Origin: Thiotrichaceae bacterium
Lineage (GTDB): Bacteria > Pseudomonadota > Gammaproteobacteria > Thiotrichales > Thiotrichaceae
Direction of reading: 5' to 3'
Length of the DNA stretch: 9,291 bases
Assembly: GCA_027024625.1 (NCBI GenBank)
Contig: JALVRY010000426.1
Span: forward strand, 1 to 9,291
The first letter of the stretch is position 1, and each line of letters starts with the position of its first letter. Positions 7,197 to 9,291 of this stretch are shown here, one piece after another. A program made the position numbers and the translations under genes. The notes under the pieces are model-generated. The model worked only from the letters and a program-made list of their open reading frames with translations. It had not been told where the DNA came from and searched no databases.

Positions 7197-8469
7197 AACC
7201 AAACACCTGTGCGGTAATCCAGTACAAACTATCAGCTATTGGTAAGTTAGTCACAACCAACACCAGCCAAATCAGCCCTGCCATCGCAAACAATACAGCA
7301 AAGCCATAGGCTTCTATCCAGAGGGCGGCGAAGAATGGGATGGTGTGGCTTTTGGTTTTATTGGCTTTTTTTAGATAGGCGGCGAGTTTTTTGCCTGCGG
7401 CACTGTGGATGAGTAGAGCAAATAAGCCGAGGAAAAGGTGAATAAAGGTTGGGATTAACGTGGTGATTAGCATCAGTGTTACCATAATACCTTTACCCCA
7501 AGGGTCATTTTTAGCGGTTAATGCCATAGTTTGCCAGTCGATATGGGCATCACTAAATTGAGCATAAAGTAAGTTTAATAACTCTGCACCTGCGGGGAGT
7601 AATATACAAAGTATAATCATAAAAATAATAGCAGCTATAGAATCATATGAAAGGTCTAAGGCGATTTTATAGGCTTTATTTTCTTGGCTTGCCTGCTTTA
7701 AAAAAAGACGGCTGATAAACCATGAGAACCAGTCGAGTAAGGCATTGATAAGTGGGAAGCAGAGGAAAAAGGTGGCAATAAATAACGATTCACTATAGCT
7801 CCCTATAAACGCAACAGCAAACGCAAACAAAAGCGTAGCCACAAACGTACTAGCACCCGCAAGCATAAACAGACTCAGAGCCACAAATACACCTGCAACC
7901 GTAAACACACCAGCAACTGTATCCGCAGCCACAAACGCAAACACAACCATAGCCGAAAACGCTAAACCTACCGAGACTAGTACCAATAAAACACGATAAA
8001 GCTGCTCCCTATTAGCTAGCTTTTTAATCAGAAAAGCCTCAATATCGTCAGATTTTATAATACCAGCCACCATAATAATCATGACAAGCGTTATTACAGG
8101 AAAGACCAATAGCATCCATTCATTTCTTTCAGAAAATATTTCAAACCCAGAAAACTGATTACTACCACCAAACCAGCTATAAGCCAGTATAAAAAAGAAA
8201 ATCGGGTAGATATAAGCCAGTTGCACACTTCGCCCAAAGGCTTGTGAGGATTCAGCATTACCAAAGAAAGCCTGTAATTTATTTAGCAATGCGTTTAGAA
8301 GATTTTGATATTTAGTGAGAACAGGTGTGTTTTCTAGGGTTTGGATAAATTCATTGCGAGTGTGTTTGTGGTTGGTTAGTAAGCCGAATAGCAATCCCCA
8401 GATACCTGCAATGATAGGCATCATAATTGCAGCTAATGCTAATACATCACCACGCGACCAAGGTTCCAC
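7192..8469 (-). CDS. Polytopic membrane protein of unknown function
   Basis: I do not recognise this 425-residue protein. About nine to ten hydrophobic segments can be seen, near residues 8-31, 83-100, 118-137, 158-180, 184-203, 205-224, 228-247, 276-294, 327-352 and 379-407, so it is an integral inner-membrane protein. A soluble, fairly polar loop (about 32-80) follows the first helix and leads into AFGRSVQLAYIYP. Residues 172-222 are a low-complexity run rich in Ala, Val and Phe. The start chosen is the GTG at 8469: GGAG at 8477-8480 lies seven bases upstream, and a -10 element is close by. The open frame continues to an ATG at 8547, but those 26 extra codons (MFLFLRLSEGS...) run through a REP palindrome and are unlikely to be translated. 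There are no transporter signature motifs or catalytic residues I can name. The gene converges on clpB and has no operon partner in view. Confidence 0.8.
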   Translation of the reverse strand: MEPWSRGDVLALAAIMMPIIAGIWGLLFGLLTNHKHTRNEFIQTLENTPVLTKYQNLLNALLNKLQAFFGNAESSQAFGRSVQLAYIYPIFFFILAYSWFGGSNQFSGFEIFSERNEWMLLVFPVITLVMIIMVAGIIKSDDIEAFLIKKLANREQLYRVLLVLVSVGLAFSAMVVFAFVAADTVAGVFTVAGVFVALSLFMLAGASTFVATLLFAFAVAFIGSYSESLFIATFFLCFPLINALLDWFSWFISRLFLKQASQENKAYKIALDLSYDSIAAIIFMIILCILLPAGAELLNLLYAQFSDAHIDWQTMALTAKNDPWGKGIMVTLMLITTLIPTFIHLFLGLFALLIHSAAGKKLAAYLKKANKTKSHTIPFFAALWIEAYGFAVLFAMAGLIWLVLVVTNLPIADSLYWITAQVFGL

Positions 8470-8476
8470 TCTTAAT

Positions 8477-8504
8477 CTCCCATTCAAAACAACACCAGAG
8501 TATA
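8477..8504 (-). promoter_or_regulatory. Extended -10 promoter and ribosome binding site of the membrane-protein gene
   Basis: Read leftward, TGTTATACT (8507-8499) is an extended -10 element, with TATACT matching five of six consensus bases. GGAG (8480-8477) lies seven bases before the GTG start at 8469. Transcription would start near 8492, giving a short leader. The expected -35 position (about 8522-8527) falls inside the REP palindrome at 8520-8535 and has no TTGACA-like sequence. These signals decide the start codon in favour of 8469 over 8547. Confidence 0.55.
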
Positions 8505-8506
8505 AC

Positions 8507-8585
8507 AAACCAATGGAGCCTTCGCTTAGGCGAAGAAATAAGAACACCTAGCTACAACATACTACTTCGCCTAAGCGAAGTCTCC
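8507..8585. repeat. Left BIME: inverted pair of REP palindromes
   Basis: Two copies of a 16-base palindrome face each other: CTTCGCTTAGGCGAAG at 8520-8535 and its reverse complement CTTCGCCTAAGCGAAG at 8565-8580, separated by 29 bases. Each has a 6-bp stem and a 4-base loop. On the outer side of each lies GGAG plus one variable base (8515-8519 on the top strand; 8585-8581 on the bottom strand), the tetranucleotide-plus-hairpin layout of RAYT-processed REP elements. The whole 79-base unit recurs in the same orientation at 9206-9287. Confidence 0.9.
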
Positions 8586-8650
8586 TGTTCAGGATATATT
8601 CTAGTGGTGGGAGGTATAAATAAGTTGGACTATTAATAACAATAACACTG

Positions 8651-8671
8651 CTTCGCCTAAGCGAAGGTTCC
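8651..8671 (-). repeat. Single REP overlapping the RAYT ribosome binding site
   Basis: The palindrome CTTCGCCTAAGCGAAG (8651-8666) is followed by G-TTCC, which is GGAA plus one base on the bottom strand, a one-base variant of the GGAG tag. Its right arm supplies GAAGG (8663-8667), the Shine-Dalgarno sequence five bases before the transposase ATG at 8673. Folding of this hairpin in the mRNA would hide the ribosome binding site. Confidence 0.85.
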
Positions 8672-8672
8672 T

Positions 8673-9200
8673 ATGCTTATATCACGACACATTACCCGAC
8701 CTTTGCATATTTACCGAGATAATACGCATTATTTTCTCACTGCTTCAACCTTGCATCACCGTCGGCTACTTAATAATCAATACAAAGCTGTATTTATCGA
8801 GCTGTTACAAAGCACCTTTGATTATTACGGTTGGCAGCTAGATGAGTGGGTGGTTTTAGATAACCACTATCACTTACTTTGCAAAAGCAAGCATGGCAAA
8901 GACCTAACAAAAATCATTAATAAAATCCATACCCTCAGTTCAAAACACATCAAAACTGAGCATAATATTGACAAACGAATATGGTACAACTACTGGGATT
9001 ACTGCCCAAGAAACGATAAAGAATACAACACCCGCTTATGCTACCTACTCAATAATCCTTACAAACACGGTTATGTAAAAAACCTAGAAGACTGGCAGTG
9101 GTCGAGTTTTCATAAGTACAAAGAGAAAGACAAACTGAGAAGTAAATTTCAAAAATATACAGATTACCAAACACTTGATTTACCCGAAGATTCATTTTAG
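8673..9200 (+). CDS. REP-associated tyrosine transposase (RAYT), Y1_Tnp / IS200-like family
   Basis: Single-strand DNA endonuclease of the HUH superfamily, related to IS200/IS605 TnpA, that recognises and cleaves REP elements. The 175-residue length is normal for a compact RAYT. The opening IYRDNTHYFLTASTLHHRRLL (13-33) is the first beta strand and following loop of the fold. The HUH motif is H65-Y-H67 in VLDNHYHLL. Further on are IWYNYWDYCPRNDKEY (103-118) and CYLLNNPYKHGYV (123-135), where Y124 is the likely nucleophile by analogy with the Y..xNP(V)..G block of the family, and then the closing WQWSSFHKY (141-149). The C-terminal tail beyond 150 is short and basic. The start is the ATG at 8673, with GAAGG five bases upstream inside a REP. 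REP pairs flank the gene on both sides. The reading frame is intact, so the enzyme may be active. A solitary IS200-like transposase is less likely given the repeats and short length. Confidence 0.93.
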   Translation: MLISRHITRPLHIYRDNTHYFLTASTLHHRRLLNNQYKAVFIELLQSTFDYYGWQLDEWVVLDNHYHLLCKSKHGKDLTKIINKIHTLSSKHIKTEHNIDKRIWYNYWDYCPRNDKEYNTRLCYLLNNPYKHGYVKNLEDWQWSSFHKYKEKDKLRSKFQKYTDYQTLDLPEDSF

Positions 9201-9205
9201 TGACA

Positions 9206-9287
9206 AAACCAATGGAGTCTTCGCTTAGGCGAAGAAGTAAAAACACCTAACAACTACAAAATACTACTTCGCCTAAGCGAAGCCTCC
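9206..9287. repeat. Right BIME: inverted pair of REP palindromes
   Basis: CTTCGCTTAGGCGAAG at 9219-9234 and CTTCGCCTAAGCGAAG at 9267-9282 face each other across 32 bases, each with GGAG plus one base on its outer side (9214-9218; 9287-9283 on the bottom strand). By hand alignment the unit differs from the left BIME (8507-8585) by six substitutions and one 3-base gap. It begins five bases after the RAYT stop codon and could also act as a 3' end for that transcript. The repeat cluster may continue past the window edge. Confidence 0.9.
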
Positions 9288-9291
9288 AGAC

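Noticed and set aside
8427..8636. 69-codon rightward frame across the left BIME
   Set aside because: It overlaps the 5' end of the leftward membrane-protein gene and the repeats, with no ribosome binding site and no recognisable content.
9049..9246. 65-codon leftward frame starting MFLLLRLSED
   Set aside because: It starts in the right-hand REP and runs antisense through the RAYT gene; its N-terminus resembles the upstream extension of the membrane-protein frame only because both read through REPs.
8511..9287. CRISPR array
   Set aside because: The repeats are short inverted palindromes with unequal gaps, include a transposase gene between copies, and alternate in orientation, which fits REPs and not CRISPR.

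Overview
The window looks like a piece of a chromosome from a gammaproteobacterium with moderate-to-low GC. ClpB and NhaA both align closely with their Escherichia coli counterparts: ClpB has the same 857-residue length as I recall for E. coli, and NhaA has the same numbering of its key residues. The rest of the layout is unlike an enteric. A filamentous sulfur-oxidiser-like lineage (Thiotrichales) would fit, but that is only a guess from overall character.

From left to right: (1) the N-terminal 106 codons of a leftward BatA/BatB-like membrane protein, cut by the window edge. (2) A divergent intergenic region and nhaA, a rightward Na+/H+ antiporter. (3) A leftward secreted lytic transglycosylase with a very basic linker and two LysM domains, convergent with nhaA and ending at a clear terminator. 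(4) About 0.5 kb without a convincing gene. (5) A rightward AlkD-type DNA glycosylase gene followed by a terminator-like hairpin. (6) clpB, the protein disaggregase, preceded by a heat-shock-like -35 element and a good ribosome binding site. (7) A leftward gene for an unrecognised polytopic membrane protein, convergent with clpB across a perfect 12-bp hairpin. (8) A RAYT (REP-associated tyrosine transposase) gene embedded in its own REP repeats, running to the right edge.

The genes do not form one pathway. Most are single-gene units facing each other or away from each other: ion homeostasis, cell-wall turnover, alkylation repair and proteostasis. None of the spacings suggests an operon.

The most interesting part is 8467-9287. 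Five copies of a 16-bp palindrome, each carrying a GGAG-type tetranucleotide on one side, surround the RAYT gene. Four of them form two near-identical inverted-pair elements (BIMEs) that lie as direct repeats on either side. The fifth palindrome supplies the ribosome binding site of the transposase gene itself. The left BIME also reaches into the promoter region of the neighbouring membrane-protein gene, where it creates a false N-terminal extension of the reading frame. RAYT/REP biology is known, but the overlap of a REP with the transposase translation start is worth a closer look as a possible self-limiting switch.
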